A stretch of 64,000 bases of DNA from Acidobacteriota bacterium (GCA_022826755.1 JAJDUG010000055.1:62001-126000); one strand, 5' to 3'; counted from the first letter of the stretch, positions 36,368-44,892 are shown. A program made the numbers and translations. The notes: generated from the sequence alone by a model not told the origin.

Positions 36368-37594
36368 CTACTGCCCGGCCACAAAGGGGGTTCGGGGGAA
36401 GCCCATGAGCAGCTCCGGACCGTCCTCGGCCAGGTGGAACACGTCGCCCAGCGGGACAAACATCTTGCCCGTTCCCGGCAGGCCGAAGACGGCGTGCATC
36501 ACGGCGGTCATTCCGGCCTGCATGGGCGCCGGGTTGCTGTCGTCGAAGGGGACGGGCTGCTCGCTGTAATCCATGCCGATTCCGTGTCCGATCCTGCCCC
36601 CCAGCAGATCCAGACCATGGGGCTCCACGTGCTCTCGGATGGTCCGGCCCAATTCGGCCACGGGCGTGCCCGGCTTCAAGATCTCCTGTGCCCGATCGTG
36701 GGCTTCCCGGGTCACCTGGCACAGCCTGGTGAGGGCGTCGCAGGGTTTCCCCAGGGTTCCGGTGCGATGCCCGTGGCACCAGTACCCCTGGTACACAATG
36801 TAGGAGCAACTGGCCATGAGGTCGCCGTATTGAAGGATGCGCTCATGGGGCCGGATGTCGAGCCGGGTGTTGTTCCAGTCGGGGGGCGGACCCGAAGCCA
36901 TCCAGTACTTGGCGTGGTCGGCTCCTTCCCGGCGCGCCACCCGCTCCATCTCGGCCACGATTTCTATTCCGGGCAGTCCGGGCCGGGCGACCTCCAGCAT
37001 GGTTTGAAATCCCAGGTCGCTCAGCTCGGCCGCACGCCGCATCAACTGCAGCTCCGCCTCGCTCTTGACGGCTCGGAGCCGGGACACCACGTCGTCCACG
37101 CGATGGAGCCGGTCCCCCAGGCCGCGAGCCAGTCCCTCGTAGAAGGGAGCCGGCATGGTGCTCACCCCGACCACGCCCACCCCTTCTCCTCCCAGGCCGT
37201 TTTCTTCCAGGACGGCCAAAGTCTGACCGGAAAAGTCTCGGGGGCCCTTGTCGTCGGCTCCGCCCCGATGACCCGCCACCGCGTTGGGGTCGACAGCTTC
37301 CACCAGCCGCATGTCCTCGATCGGAGACACCTCGGCGGCCTGCTCGAACATGAACTGCATGCCGGCAGCCAGCATCACCGGGTCGCCCTGGCGGGGCACC
37401 ACCACCACCGTTTCCACGATCCGGTCATCGTTGGCCCAACCCGACAGATAGGAGACATGACCGGTCTGACCCCACTTGTGCTCGCGGGCCGGGGAATAGG
37501 CCAGCAAGGCCCCCAACTGCCGGTCCTCCAGGAACCGTTGCACACGATCGTAGCGGCTCTGAAACTCCTGTCTGGAAATCGCCTGTGATTCCAT
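36368..37594 (-). CDS. M24 (creatinase/aminopeptidase P fold) protein with atypical metal-site residues
   Basis: The 408-residue product has the creatinase N-terminal domain (about 10-160; LLAYSPAREHKWGQTGH, YLSGW) and the pita-bread C-terminal domain (about 170-400; RLRAVKSEAELQLMRRAA, GRIGHGIGMDYSEQP). In ordinary M24 metallopeptidases two aspartates, one histidine and two glutamates bind metal. Here the segment after QYGD reads LMASCSYIVYQGYWCHGHRTG in effect, with Ser and His where the two aspartates should be. The usual glutamate in the GM..IEPG segment is also replaced (GMTAVMHAVFG). The histidine in GHGIG is kept. This suggests a creatinase-like or other metal-independent hydrolase. 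GGGAGG precedes the ATG. Confidence 0.8.
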   Translation of the reverse strand: MESQAISRQEFQSRYDRVQRFLEDRQLGALLAYSPAREHKWGQTGHVSYLSGWANDDRIVETVVVVPRQGDPVMLAAGMQFMFEQAAEVSPIEDMRLVEAVDPNAVAGHRGGADDKGPRDFSGQTLAVLEENGLGGEGVGVVGVSTMPAPFYEGLARGLGDRLHRVDDVVSRLRAVKSEAELQLMRRAAELSDLGFQTMLEVARPGLPGIEIVAEMERVARREGADHAKYWMASGPPPDWNNTRLDIRPHERILQYGDLMASCSYIVYQGYWCHGHRTGTLGKPCDALTRLCQVTREAHDRAQEILKPGTPVAELGRTIREHVEPHGLDLLGGRIGHGIGMDYSEQPVPFDDSNPAPMQAGMTAVMHAVFGLPGTGKMFVPLGDVFHLAEDGPELLMGFPRTPFVAGQ

Positions 37595-37789
37595 CCCTGA
37601 CCTCCCGTAACTGCCGAACCTGCCGAAAGAAAAATTAGCCCGGCTCTACCCCGGAGCATTGAATCGAGATCCGCCTCAGGCGGAATAGTTGTGGCGACCG
37701 GCCCGTGCCGAAAGAATAGCACCGGGTGAACCGGATTTCACCTCCGTTTCAGCGTCTTTCCAGGCAACAGCGCGATGCCCCGTGCCCAA

Positions 37790-38172
37790 TAGGCGATACG
37801 CCCGTCGTGGGGGGCGGGGGCTCGGCTTGTTTGAAACAACAGAAAAAAGAGTTATCCACGAAGACACACGAAGGACGATGAAGGGCCACTAAGAAAGATC
37901 ATGTTCTTGACCCACTCAAAGGGAACGTCCCGTGGGTTCGGGTGAGGGAAAACGCAGCCAGTCAGCTTCCCGGGCAACAGCCTCTCGTCCGGTTAATCCT
38001 GTGTATCCAGGTTCAATAGGTAGATAACCGGATCAGAGGAGGGCCCCCCCGGGAACGCGGGCGTCCCGCCCGCATGCTATCCCGTTGCGTGCCGCTCAGT
38101 TTCCCTTCGATGCGGCTCCCGGCTACCCTGCCAGCGGGAACGGCATGGGCCGGCCGAAGTAGAGCCTTGGCG
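37790..38172. repeat. stack of three dispersed repeat families
   Basis: This part of the 728 bp gap holds, in order, a composite repeat copy (37790-37895; CCGTCGTGGGGGGCGGGG, GAGTTATCCACGAAGACA), a copy of the GGTAGATAACCGGATCA element (37961-38035), and a REP-like hairpin copy (38046-38172; GCGGGCGTCCCGCCCGC). The last continues into about 90 bp that match 51955-52060. No gene is supported. The remaining 150 bp before 38323 would hold the promoter of the PhyH gene. Confidence 0.7.
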
Positions 38173-38322
38173 TCGTTCCAAAATAATTGCTCGGCTCGCA
38201 GCAAACTGAATTAGACTGAGCCGGCGGCGGTTCAGGACGCAGTCGATCGAAGCCCGGGCCGCTGGGGATCGGCTCTAACCGGAAACCGCGTCCTTCAACA
38301 ACCCCGAGGAGGCAAGCACCGG

Positions 38323-39105
38323 ATGCCAACGACAACCCTGGAGCGCTCCAGGTCGGAGCTGTGGCAGAGCCAGGGATATCTGACCGGCCTGGAGGTCTTT
38401 CCGGAATCCGAGATGACGGACTACCGGTCGCAGTTCGACGCCCTGGAAGCGGACCAGGGACGGAGCAAAGCCGAAATCGGGCTCAACAACCTGCACTTCA
38501 CCCACGAGTTCGTCTGGAAGCTAAGCACCCATCCTCCGGTTCTGGAAGCGATCCGTTCGGTCCTCGGCCCCGATGTCCTTCTCCTGGGAAACCACTTTTT
38601 CTGCAAGTATCCCTCCGCGTCCCGAGGCGACAAGTTCGTGGCCTGGCACCAGGACGTGACCTACTGGGGACTGGAACCGCCGCAAGCGGTCACCGCCTGG
38701 GTGGCCATCGACGACGTGGATGTCGACAACGGCTGCATGCGGGTCGTTCCGGGGTCCCACCGCCACGGCATTCTGACCCACGGAAGGTCGCCGACGGCTG
38801 GAAATCTGCTCAGCATCAACCAGGAAATCCCCGAGGAGAGCTTCGACTCGAGCCAAACGGTGGACCTTGTGCTGAAGGCCGGCCAGATGTCGGTCCACGA
38901 CGGCATGCTAATCCACGGAAGCAACCCCAACCGCTCCGCCAGACGGCGCTGCGGTCTGGCCATCCGATACATTTCTCCGAGGGTCAGGCAGGTTCGGGCC
39001 AACTCTCTGGGAAGACACTACCGGCCGGTCCTGGTCTGCGGGCGGGACAACTACGGTCACTTTCCCAGGACTCCAGTGCCCTTCCAGAGGCCCGACCAAA
39101 CTTGA
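38323..39105 (+). CDS. phytanoyl-CoA dioxygenase (PhyH) family protein
   Basis: The 260-residue product is a non-haem Fe(II)/2-oxoglutarate dioxygenase. It has the iron-binding HxD in WHQDVTYWG, the distal histidine in MLIHGSNPNRS, and the 2-oxoglutarate-binding arginine in RRCGLAIRYI. VTAWVAIDDVDVDNGCMRV and VPGSHRHG are further family landmarks. All key residues are present. GAGGAGG precedes the ATG. A second gene begins within 30 bp downstream, so the two form an operon. PhyH enzymes hydroxylate varied small molecules and the substrate is unknown. Confidence 0.9.
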   Translation: MPTTTLERSRSELWQSQGYLTGLEVFPESEMTDYRSQFDALEADQGRSKAEIGLNNLHFTHEFVWKLSTHPPVLEAIRSVLGPDVLLLGNHFFCKYPSASRGDKFVAWHQDVTYWGLEPPQAVTAWVAIDDVDVDNGCMRVVPGSHRHGILTHGRSPTAGNLLSINQEIPEESFDSSQTVDLVLKAGQMSVHDGMLIHGSNPNRSARRRCGLAIRYISPRVRQVRANSLGRHYRPVLVCGRDNYGHFPRTPVPFQRPDQT

Positions 39106-39131
39106 GCGCCGCGGAAACAGCGAAAAGGCTT

Positions 39132-39905
39132 ATGACACCCGGAGACCAGAATACCGGCCACCCGGCCGATCCCGGGAACGACTCGGTTGTGGTCCTTTTC
39201 AAGGGCGGCCGGCTTCCGACCTGGCATCGGCTTTCCCGCAAGGAGCAGGACGCCTTCTCGCAGGAGCACGTCGACCTGATGTTGTCGGTGTCGCGCCGAT
39301 ACCGGCTGATGCACCTGGAGGGGTTTCGACTGCTCGGTCCCCAAAACAACTGGCAACGCTTCTGGGTGATCGAATTCCCCTCCCTGGCGGGAGCCGAAAC
39401 CTGGATTCGGGCCGAGATGGCCCCGCCCTACGGTCGCTACGGCTACTACGAGTACCATCTCGCGCGACGAGCGTACCCTGACGGCGTCATTGATCGGTCC
39501 GCCCGCCCTCCTGCACAGGAATCGGCCGGCGGCGACCCCCACCGCATTCCGTCCCTGAAGACAGACCCCTCCAGCCTGGTGGTTCTCACCTTCCGGCGCT
39601 GGTTGCCCGGGGCCGCCGAGCTGTCGCCCGAGGAGCGCGCTGAGATCAGACAGGCCCGCACGTTGAGAGCGGTCGCCCAACGCCACGGGTTGATACGGCT
39701 GGAGCTGTTCCGGCTCATGGCTCCCAAGGCGGACTGGCATGAGGTAGGGCTGGCCGAGCTGCCCTCCTTTGCCGCGGCCGAGGCCTGGATGGAAGCCGAG
39801 ACCGCACTCCCCCACGGCAGTCTTACCCTTCTGACCATGCACCTGGCCCGCAAATGGGCTCCCGCCTACTTCGCGCAGTGGGTATGCCCGCCGTCTGCCG
39901 ATTAA
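39132..39905 (+). CDS. protein with two tandem alpha-beta (dimeric-barrel-like) domains
   Basis: The 257-residue product is an internal duplication. Repeat 1 (about 18-120) has VVVLFKGGRLPTWHRLS, LMHLEGFRLLGP, FPSLAGAETWIRAEMAPPYG and YEYHLARR. Repeat 2 (about 150-250) has VVLTFRRWLPGAAELSPE, LIRLELFRLMAP, LPSFAAAEAWMEAETALPHG and MHLARKWAP. Each looks like a ferredoxin-like alpha-beta domain of the kind that pairs into a dimeric barrel, so one chain may form the whole barrel. ATG at 39132 has AAAGG upstream; a TTG at 39102 overlapping the PhyH stop is an alternative. No cofactor or catalytic motif is obvious. Linkage to PhyH suggests a shared pathway. Confidence 0.7.
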   Translation: MTPGDQNTGHPADPGNDSVVVLFKGGRLPTWHRLSRKEQDAFSQEHVDLMLSVSRRYRLMHLEGFRLLGPQNNWQRFWVIEFPSLAGAETWIRAEMAPPYGRYGYYEYHLARRAYPDGVIDRSARPPAQESAGGDPHRIPSLKTDPSSLVVLTFRRWLPGAAELSPEERAEIRQARTLRAVAQRHGLIRLELFRLMAPKADWHEVGLAELPSFAAAEAWMEAETALPHGSLTLLTMHLARKWAPAYFAQWVCPPSAD

Positions 39906-40135
39906 GCAGTGTTACCGGCCGAGCCATAAGCGGCAAATCCCGGGATGCGACCGTCACCGAGGCTGTCGAGCGTTTTCCGGCCCGCTTCCTGGTCCACACC
40001 GGAAGACTCGACCAATGAGCGCTGTGTCGGAGCCGCAGCAGGTAGAAGTCAGGGATGTATACAGTCACCTTCGCCCGTGCGAAGGAGGCGGTCACTGTCG
40101 GACTGTTCCGCCCGGGGATAGCGGTGGAGTTGACA

Positions 40136-41005
40136 TCAGTAACACCACCAGTGCCTGGTTTGTCCTCTGACCGTAATCTCGAGTGAGCCCCTCCTACCTT
40201 CCGGCGGAGGACTGGAATCAGGGGAGCATCCACGGGTCCAAACCGTAACCTCTGTGTGACCCCTGGTGAAGAGCCAGACCGGACGGGAGCACGACCCGCT
40301 GCCCTCGATATCCAGAGTCCCCGAGGAGAGTTCTACGTCGGGCTTGTCGGTAACGGGCCGCGGCACCTTCCAAGCCCGGTAGCGAATGTGCCCGCTGGAG
40401 TCTGTATCGATGGCAACCCGATGGGCTTCGGTATTGCAGACAAAGTTTAATTGAGGTGGCCTCCCGGTTCGGTCCTTGTCATTCTCATCCGGGAGGTTGA
40501 TTGTGGAAAGCGCGTAACGTTGGTCCGTGGCGCGAAGCCAGACTCGGCCATTACCGTACATGATTCCTGACCAGTTACAAAAGACCGTTTCAGGCTTTTG
40601 ATTGAGAACAGTTGATCGAACGGACGCTGGAAAGGTCTCTTGAAATCGGGCTTGAAGAGTAGCGGCGTCCTCGATGTAAATGGTGTTTCCCTCATGATTG
40701 ACCCTAAGCGGAAAATAGACCAGGAAAGACATCGCTACCGGGTCCTCCTTGGAAAGCGCAAGACGCAATTCCTGATCGAATGCGAGGAAACTATCCTTAC
40801 CAGGCCCGCCGGGTATGGACAGGTCACAGTATTCACCCAACCGCTCTTCCTGGGCATCGACTTCTCCCTGCGCAGCCGCTTGCCGGATCTGCTCAATATC
40901 TTGGCTCTCGGCCAATCCAGTTTGAAACCCGGCCATAACAGCCAAGGCAACAAGGAAAAGCACCAACCTTCCTCTGCAAGCGTTTCGGTCGGTCATGGTT
41001 CCCAT
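40136..41005 (-). CDS. secreted hypothetical protein with several cysteines
   Basis: The 289-residue product has a signal peptide (LVLFLVALAVMAGFQTGLA) and then a short helical stretch (DIEQIRQAAAQGEVDAQEE). The main part has segments AMSFLVYFPLRVNHEGNTI, SIMYGN-like GIMYGNGRVWLR, and LNFVCNTEAHRVAI. Conserved-looking cysteines occur at CDLS, VFCNW, FVCN, SCS and RGC. I do not recognise a family. Base composition is less GC-rich than the neighbours. GAGGG precedes ATG at 41005; a second ATG three codons later is possible. It is followed on the left by 230 bp without a supported gene. Confidence 0.6.
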   Translation of the reverse strand: MGTMTDRNACRGRLVLFLVALAVMAGFQTGLAESQDIEQIRQAAAQGEVDAQEERLGEYCDLSIPGGPGKDSFLAFDQELRLALSKEDPVAMSFLVYFPLRVNHEGNTIYIEDAATLQARFQETFPASVRSTVLNQKPETVFCNWSGIMYGNGRVWLRATDQRYALSTINLPDENDKDRTGRPPQLNFVCNTEAHRVAIDTDSSGHIRYRAWKVPRPVTDKPDVELSSGTLDIEGSGSCSRPVWLFTRGHTEVTVWTRGCSPDSSPPPEGRRGSLEITVRGQTRHWWCY

Positions 41006-41060
41006 CAGACACCCTCACAATTCACGAGCCTTGCCAACCGGCGGCCACTAGTGGAAATCC

Positions 41061-41594
41061 TCAACCTGGCCTCTCGGCCAGGGGGATCCACGCCGGCAGC
41101 CAGTCCGGATCCTCAACCTGCCGGCGGGTGTAGGGGTTCTTCTGAGGTAACAGCTCGCTCCACGCCTGGCGCAGCCGCTTCCCTTCCCGCTCCCACTTCT
41201 CCTCGTCTTGGATGGGCGCGATCGCATGCTGCACCAACTCCCTGATGGCCCGCTCCCGCGCCCAACGCCACGCCGAACGGTACAAGCGCCGGCGCTCGGC
41301 CTCCAGTCCGGGACTGTCCCGAAGCAAGCTCTCGATCTCGCTACGGGCCTTCCATACCTCGCCGGCCGGTCGCCATCCCTCCCAATATTGCAGCTTCAGA
41401 AAGTTCTGAATGATCGTGCTGTACCCGTCCCGCAGGGCTCGTTCGTCTGCCCTGGCCAAGGCCTCGATTTCCTCGGTGACATTCTCCCAATCGATCACCT
41501 CGACATCGCGCCGCTTCAGGGCCGCCGCCTGCCGTCTGGCCCAGGTGTAGAAATCGAGATCGTAAAGGGATCTCTTGGGTTCGGAAGTTGACAT
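41061..41594 (-). CDS. DUF29 family protein
   Basis: The 177-residue helical protein has the DUF29 hallmarks: YDLDFYTWARRQAAALKRR near the N-terminus, DWENVTEEIEALARADERAL, and HLLKL-like IIQNFLKLQYWEGW. The tail is shortened and variable. DUF29 proteins are small and common in cyanobacteria, proteobacteria and acidobacteria, often at mobile positions; no function is established. ATG at 41594 is chosen to start just before the conserved block. In-frame ATGs at 41624 and 41645 are also possible because none has a strong ribosome binding site. Confidence 0.8.
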   Translation of the reverse strand: MSTSEPKRSLYDLDFYTWARRQAAALKRRDVEVIDWENVTEEIEALARADERALRDGYSTIIQNFLKLQYWEGWRPAGEVWKARSEIESLLRDSPGLEAERRRLYRSAWRWARERAIRELVQHAIAPIQDEEKWEREGKRLRQAWSELLPQKNPYTRRQVEDPDWLPAWIPLAERPG

Positions 41595-41800
41595 AACCGG
41601 ATATCGGAAGTTGCCTTTACTCATTCCAAAGGACTTAAAACACACCGAGGGTCCGATCTCCTGAAAACCACAAAATGTAGGGTGCCAGCGGCATCTCCCG
41701 GGCGTCGCTTGTGGTCCAATTGGGCCGTGATTGCCACGCTACAGCCCCCTCCACAGACACAAGGGCCGCAGAAGGCTTCTGCGTTTCGAGGCAGGAAAGG

Positions 41801-42649
41801 TCAGCTCACCCGTTCCCAGCGGCTGGGATCGATGCCGGGGGCCTCCAGGGGCATGTTGGGAGGCTTGTTGCCCCCGCCATAGTTCCAGATTCGAGTGTTG
41901 CGGTCGCCCATCACCTCTCGGACGGCCGGGGAGACCTTGGCCAGCTCTTCCGGATCCCAGGGATCGATCTCGCTCCCGGGGCCGGCCCAGGCGGGCCGGT
42001 AGGCGATGGCCAGCATCTCGCGGGCGTAGGTGCCGATGTTGGGGAAGTTTCCGTGGAATACGTTCTGGTTGATGAGAGCGGCCGACCCCGCCTTGCAGGT
42101 GACCATCACCTGCTCGGGGTGGTCCTCGTAACGGAGGTAGGGGTTGCCGTCGTTGTGGAAGCTCAGATGGGATCGGGGAATCACCTTGAAGGGAGAGACT
42201 TCCGGCGTCAGGTCTTCCAGGTAGTAGAGGACCCGCACCAGGCGGGGACAGCTCAGGTTGTACCCGAAAATCCTGGAGCCCCAGGGCTGGCCGTCGCTGT
42301 GCAGGCTGATCCCGGGATGGCCCGGCTCGGAACGGTCGTAGCCGTAGCTCATCATGATGATCCGGTCCCCGAACAGCTCCTTCAGGAAGGCGATGGTGGG
42401 CGGATGGGCGATCAACTCGGTAATGGGTCCGCCCCAGAACTGGACGCTGGACCGGCCGCGCTGGTGAATGCTGTAGTCCCGGGGTATGGTCTCCATCCTG
42501 GCCGTCTCGGCCCTCAAGCGCTCGAGGTGCTGGCTGTCCAGCAGGTCGGGCAAGACCACGAAACCTTCAACCTCCAGGTGCCGGATGCGCTGCCCCAGCG
42601 TCAGGGCGGACCAGTCGGTATCCACAATCTTGACTTTTCGCGTTGCCAT
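41801..42649 (-). CDS. phytanoyl-CoA dioxygenase (PhyH) family protein, second copy
   Basis: This 282-residue Fe(II)/2-oxoglutarate dioxygenase is distinct from the one at 38323. It shows EVEGFVVLPDLLD at the N-terminus, the iron HxD in SLHSDGQPWG, the distal histidine in NVFHGNFPN, and an arginine in MLAIAYRPAW for 2-oxoglutarate. VLYYLEDLTPEVSPFKVIPRSH is the usual central strand pair. GGGGGAT precedes the ATG. It is divergent from the amidohydrolase pair at 42874, with a 224 bp gap that should hold both promoters. Confidence 0.88.
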   Translation of the reverse strand: MATRKVKIVDTDWSALTLGQRIRHLEVEGFVVLPDLLDSQHLERLRAETARMETIPRDYSIHQRGRSSVQFWGGPITELIAHPPTIAFLKELFGDRIIMMSYGYDRSEPGHPGISLHSDGQPWGSRIFGYNLSCPRLVRVLYYLEDLTPEVSPFKVIPRSHLSFHNDGNPYLRYEDHPEQVMVTCKAGSAALINQNVFHGNFPNIGTYAREMLAIAYRPAWAGPGSEIDPWDPEELAKVSPAVREVMGDRNTRIWNYGGGNKPPNMPLEAPGIDPSRWERVS

Positions 42650-42873
42650 GGGTATCCCCCGGATGTTTCGATGTCAGCTCACCCGACCCGCATTCCCGGC
42701 CAAGTCGCAGACTCATGCTAGCGAAGGCAAGCCGCCACGGTCAAGCGGCGCCGGGCCGGCGAAACGGGGCCGGTCGCAGGCAGCTCGGGCTCGACAGGGG
42801 CCCCGACTTGGGAGATAATCCCGGGCAGGTTCGCAGGAGTATTCGGCTGCGCCTACAGAAACCCCATTCGATC

Positions 42874-43635
42874 ATGACAACCCTGAATTTCCGAGCCCGG
42901 GTGCCTGTCTTCGACGCCAATATCGGCGTGGGACATCTCCGCAATCGGGCCTCGCCTTTCGAGAGCCCCGAGCAACTCCTGCGGGAAATGGACCGGCACG
43001 GGGTGGCGCGGGCGCTGATCTACCACCTCGAGGGAGAGGCGATGAGCGCTCTCGAAGGCAATGAGCGGTTGCTGTCCTGGGTGGAGGGGCAATCGGCTCT
43101 GCACCCCCAATGGGTGGCCGACCCCACGCCCGACAGCCTGGCCCAGTTGCAGCAGTTGCATCGCCCCGGCCAACTCACCAGTGTCCGCCTCCACAACACC
43201 CGGGAATGCGGACTCCCGTTTGTGGACTGGATCTACGGGGACCTGCTGGAATGGTTGGCTGCCGAGCGCATCCCCCTGTGGCTTTCCCTGGCCGACACGC
43301 CGGCGGTGGAGGCCAGGGAGACGCTGCGCCGGTTCCCCGACCTGGTCACGGTCTTGCTGGGAGCCCATTACGCCCATTCCCTGATCGTCGGTCCGCTCCT
43401 GCGGCAGTTGCCCCAGGCCCACCTGGAATTGAGCCGCTACGAAGGACTGGGAAAGATTCCGCCGCTGATTCGGGAATTCGGAATCCGGCGCCTGGTCTAC
43501 GGTTCGTTCTACCCTCGCTACGCCATGGGGCCGATGCTGTTCTCGCTGCATCACTTGGGCCTGGAGACGAGCGACCTGGAACTGCTCTGTTCCGGGAATC
43601 TCGACCGTATCTTGAAGGAAGGGGAGGATCGATGA
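42874..43635 (+). CDS. amidohydrolase-2-like protein lacking the usual metal ligands
   Basis: The 253-residue product has the TIM-barrel outline of the amidohydrolase_2 family: VFDANIGVG at the first strand, LLREMDRHGVARALIYH, LTSVRLHNTRE, WLAAERIPLWLSLAD, VTVLLGAHYA and RRLVYGSFYP. In active members the first strand carries DxHxH and the last strand YGSD. Here these read DANIG and YGSF, so the metal site is largely missing. The ATG at 42874 starts the conserved part, though it has only a weak ribosome binding site. Its stop overlaps the start of the intact family member downstream (ATGA). It may be a partner subunit or pseudoenzyme. Confidence 0.7.
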   Translation: MTTLNFRARVPVFDANIGVGHLRNRASPFESPEQLLREMDRHGVARALIYHLEGEAMSALEGNERLLSWVEGQSALHPQWVADPTPDSLAQLQQLHRPGQLTSVRLHNTRECGLPFVDWIYGDLLEWLAAERIPLWLSLADTPAVEARETLRRFPDLVTVLLGAHYAHSLIVGPLLRQLPQAHLELSRYEGLGKIPPLIREFGIRRLVYGSFYPRYAMGPMLFSLHHLGLETSDLELLCSGNLDRILKEGEDR

Positions 43636-44381
43636 TTGCCGGATCCAGGGTGATCGATTTTCACGGGCATGTCGGCCGGTGGGATGGCACGGGCATGAGG
43701 GACGACCCCGACGAAATGCTTCGAGCCATGGACGCTGTCGGCATCGACCAGAGCTGCCTCTTCAACATCTTTCATCCCGACGGCCGCACCGGCAACGACC
43801 TGACCGCGCGCTTTGTGAAGCGCCATCCCGCTCGCTTCATCGGCTTTGCCTACGTCTCCCCCCTGATGCCGGAGACCATGGCGCCCGAGCTGGAGCGGGC
43901 CGTCGACCACCTGGGGATGCGGGCCATCAAGATCTATCCCTCCTACACACCCTTCCCCCTGGACAACCCCGTCTGGGACCCGGTCTACGACTTCGCCCAC
44001 CGGCGCGGCCTGGTGATCATTACCCACACCGGCATCGAACCCACCACCGCGCCTCGCTTCCTTTCCCAGGTCGCGCCAAGATTCCCCGGGGCGCGCTTCG
44101 TGGCCGGTCATGCCGGAAACGTCGAGCCCTTTCGCAGTCAGGCCATCCGGGCGGCCCAAGCCTGCCCCAACGTCTACCTGGAGACCTGCTCCTCCTTTCG
44201 CAGTCCGGGAGTGGTGGAAGAACTGGTGCGGAAGGCGGGAGCGGAGCGGGTGCTGTATGGCTCCGATACCCCCCTGATGGACCCGCGATGCCAAATCGGC
44301 AAGATCCTTACGGCAGACATCAGCGACGTGGCCAAGCGACAGGTCCTGGGAGAGAACGCCTCCCGGCTGCTCGGGATCTGA
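43632..44381 (+). CDS. amidohydrolase family protein with intact metal site
   Basis: The 249-residue TIM-barrel protein has IDFHGHVG (DxHxH), MRAIKIYPSY, LVIITHTG, FVAGHAGN and VLYGSDTPLMD. These provide all the usual amidohydrolase_2 metal ligands and the catalytic aspartate. The ATG overlaps the upstream stop (ATGA), so expression is coupled to the ligand-poor relative. Members of the family are decarboxylases or hydrolases of small carboxylates or lactones; the substrate is unknown. Confidence 0.88.
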   Translation: MIAGSRVIDFHGHVGRWDGTGMRDDPDEMLRAMDAVGIDQSCLFNIFHPDGRTGNDLTARFVKRHPARFIGFAYVSPLMPETMAPELERAVDHLGMRAIKIYPSYTPFPLDNPVWDPVYDFAHRRGLVIITHTGIEPTTAPRFLSQVAPRFPGARFVAGHAGNVEPFRSQAIRAAQACPNVYLETCSSFRSPGVVEELVRKAGAERVLYGSDTPLMDPRCQIGKILTADISDVAKRQVLGENASRLLGI

Positions 44382-44451
44382 GTGGCTTCGGCCCTTGGCG
44401 GCATGCAGCAATCCACACCCCGTCAGGCGACACCCGCAGGCTCGGCGCCTA

Positions 44452-44510
44452 CCCCCCACCGCATCAGCCTTCGCCATTCGGCTCGACTCCCCTCAAGGGG
44501 GGAGTGATAC
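44452..44510. repeat. dispersed hairpin repeat, copy 2 (inverted relative to 27655-27721)
   Basis: It reads CCCACCGCATCAGCCTTCGC, then ATTCGGCTCGACTCCCCTCA and GGGGGGAGTGATA, which is the reverse complement of the copy at 27655-27721 with a few changes. The hairpin part (ACTCCCCTCAAGGGGGGAGT) is kept. It lies between the amidohydrolase gene and the cold-shock gene. Confidence 0.65.
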
Positions 44511-44587
44511 GGATTTGACAAGGAAAAACCCGAAGCGTATAGTGGCCTCTGACTCTGGTGAGGCGAGTGTCTGTTGGGTTTTGAAGC

Positions 44588-44617
44588 AGCCGCCGCGGTT
44601 TGAGGCGGTTTTTTTTT
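44588..44617 (+). terminator. intrinsic terminator or attenuator upstream of the cold-shock gene
   Basis: A GC stem, GCCGCC paired with GGCGGT, is followed by nine T residues. It lies 60 bp upstream of the cold-shock start codon and about 200 bp after the amidohydrolase stop. It could end the amidohydrolase transcript. The position in the leader of a cold-shock gene also allows a role as a regulated attenuator. Confidence 0.65.
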
Positions 44618-44677
44618 GTCCCGGCACTCGGAGATCCGGGGGTGTCAACTATCTGGAGAAGGAGTGAGCGAAGGGCT

Positions 44678-44890
44678 ATGTCAGAAAGAATTCAGGGAAC
44701 AGTCAAGTGGTTTAACTCAAGCAAAGGCTACGGTTTCATTTCCCATGACGGCGGCGAGGATGTCTTTGTGCATTACTCGGCCGTGCAGGCGGACGGTTAC
44801 CGGTCGCTGGATGAGGGACAGCGGGTGGAATTCACCATCGAGCGCGGTCCCAAGGGGCTGAAGGCCAGCAACGTGGTAACCGTGCAGTAA
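44678..44890 (+). CDS. cold-shock protein, CspA family
   Basis: The 70-residue single cold-shock domain binds single-stranded RNA and DNA and acts as an RNA chaperone. It has [16 protein letters not shown] (RNP1 KGYGFI) and VFVHYSAV (RNP2), followed by [17 protein letters not shown]. Length is standard. ATG at 44678 is preceded by GAAGG. A terminator-like hairpin sits in its leader region, which would allow control at the RNA level. Confidence 0.95.
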   Translation: MSERIQGTVKWFNSSKGYGFISHDGGEDVFVHYSAVQADGYRSLDEGQRVEFTIERGPKGLKASNVVTVQ

Positions 44891-44892
44891 AG

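Noticed and set aside
39906-40135. Possible small gene or degraded gene between the duplicated-domain protein and the secreted hypothetical protein
   Set aside because: Short frames exist on both strands, but none shows a motif, start signal or recognisable remnant.
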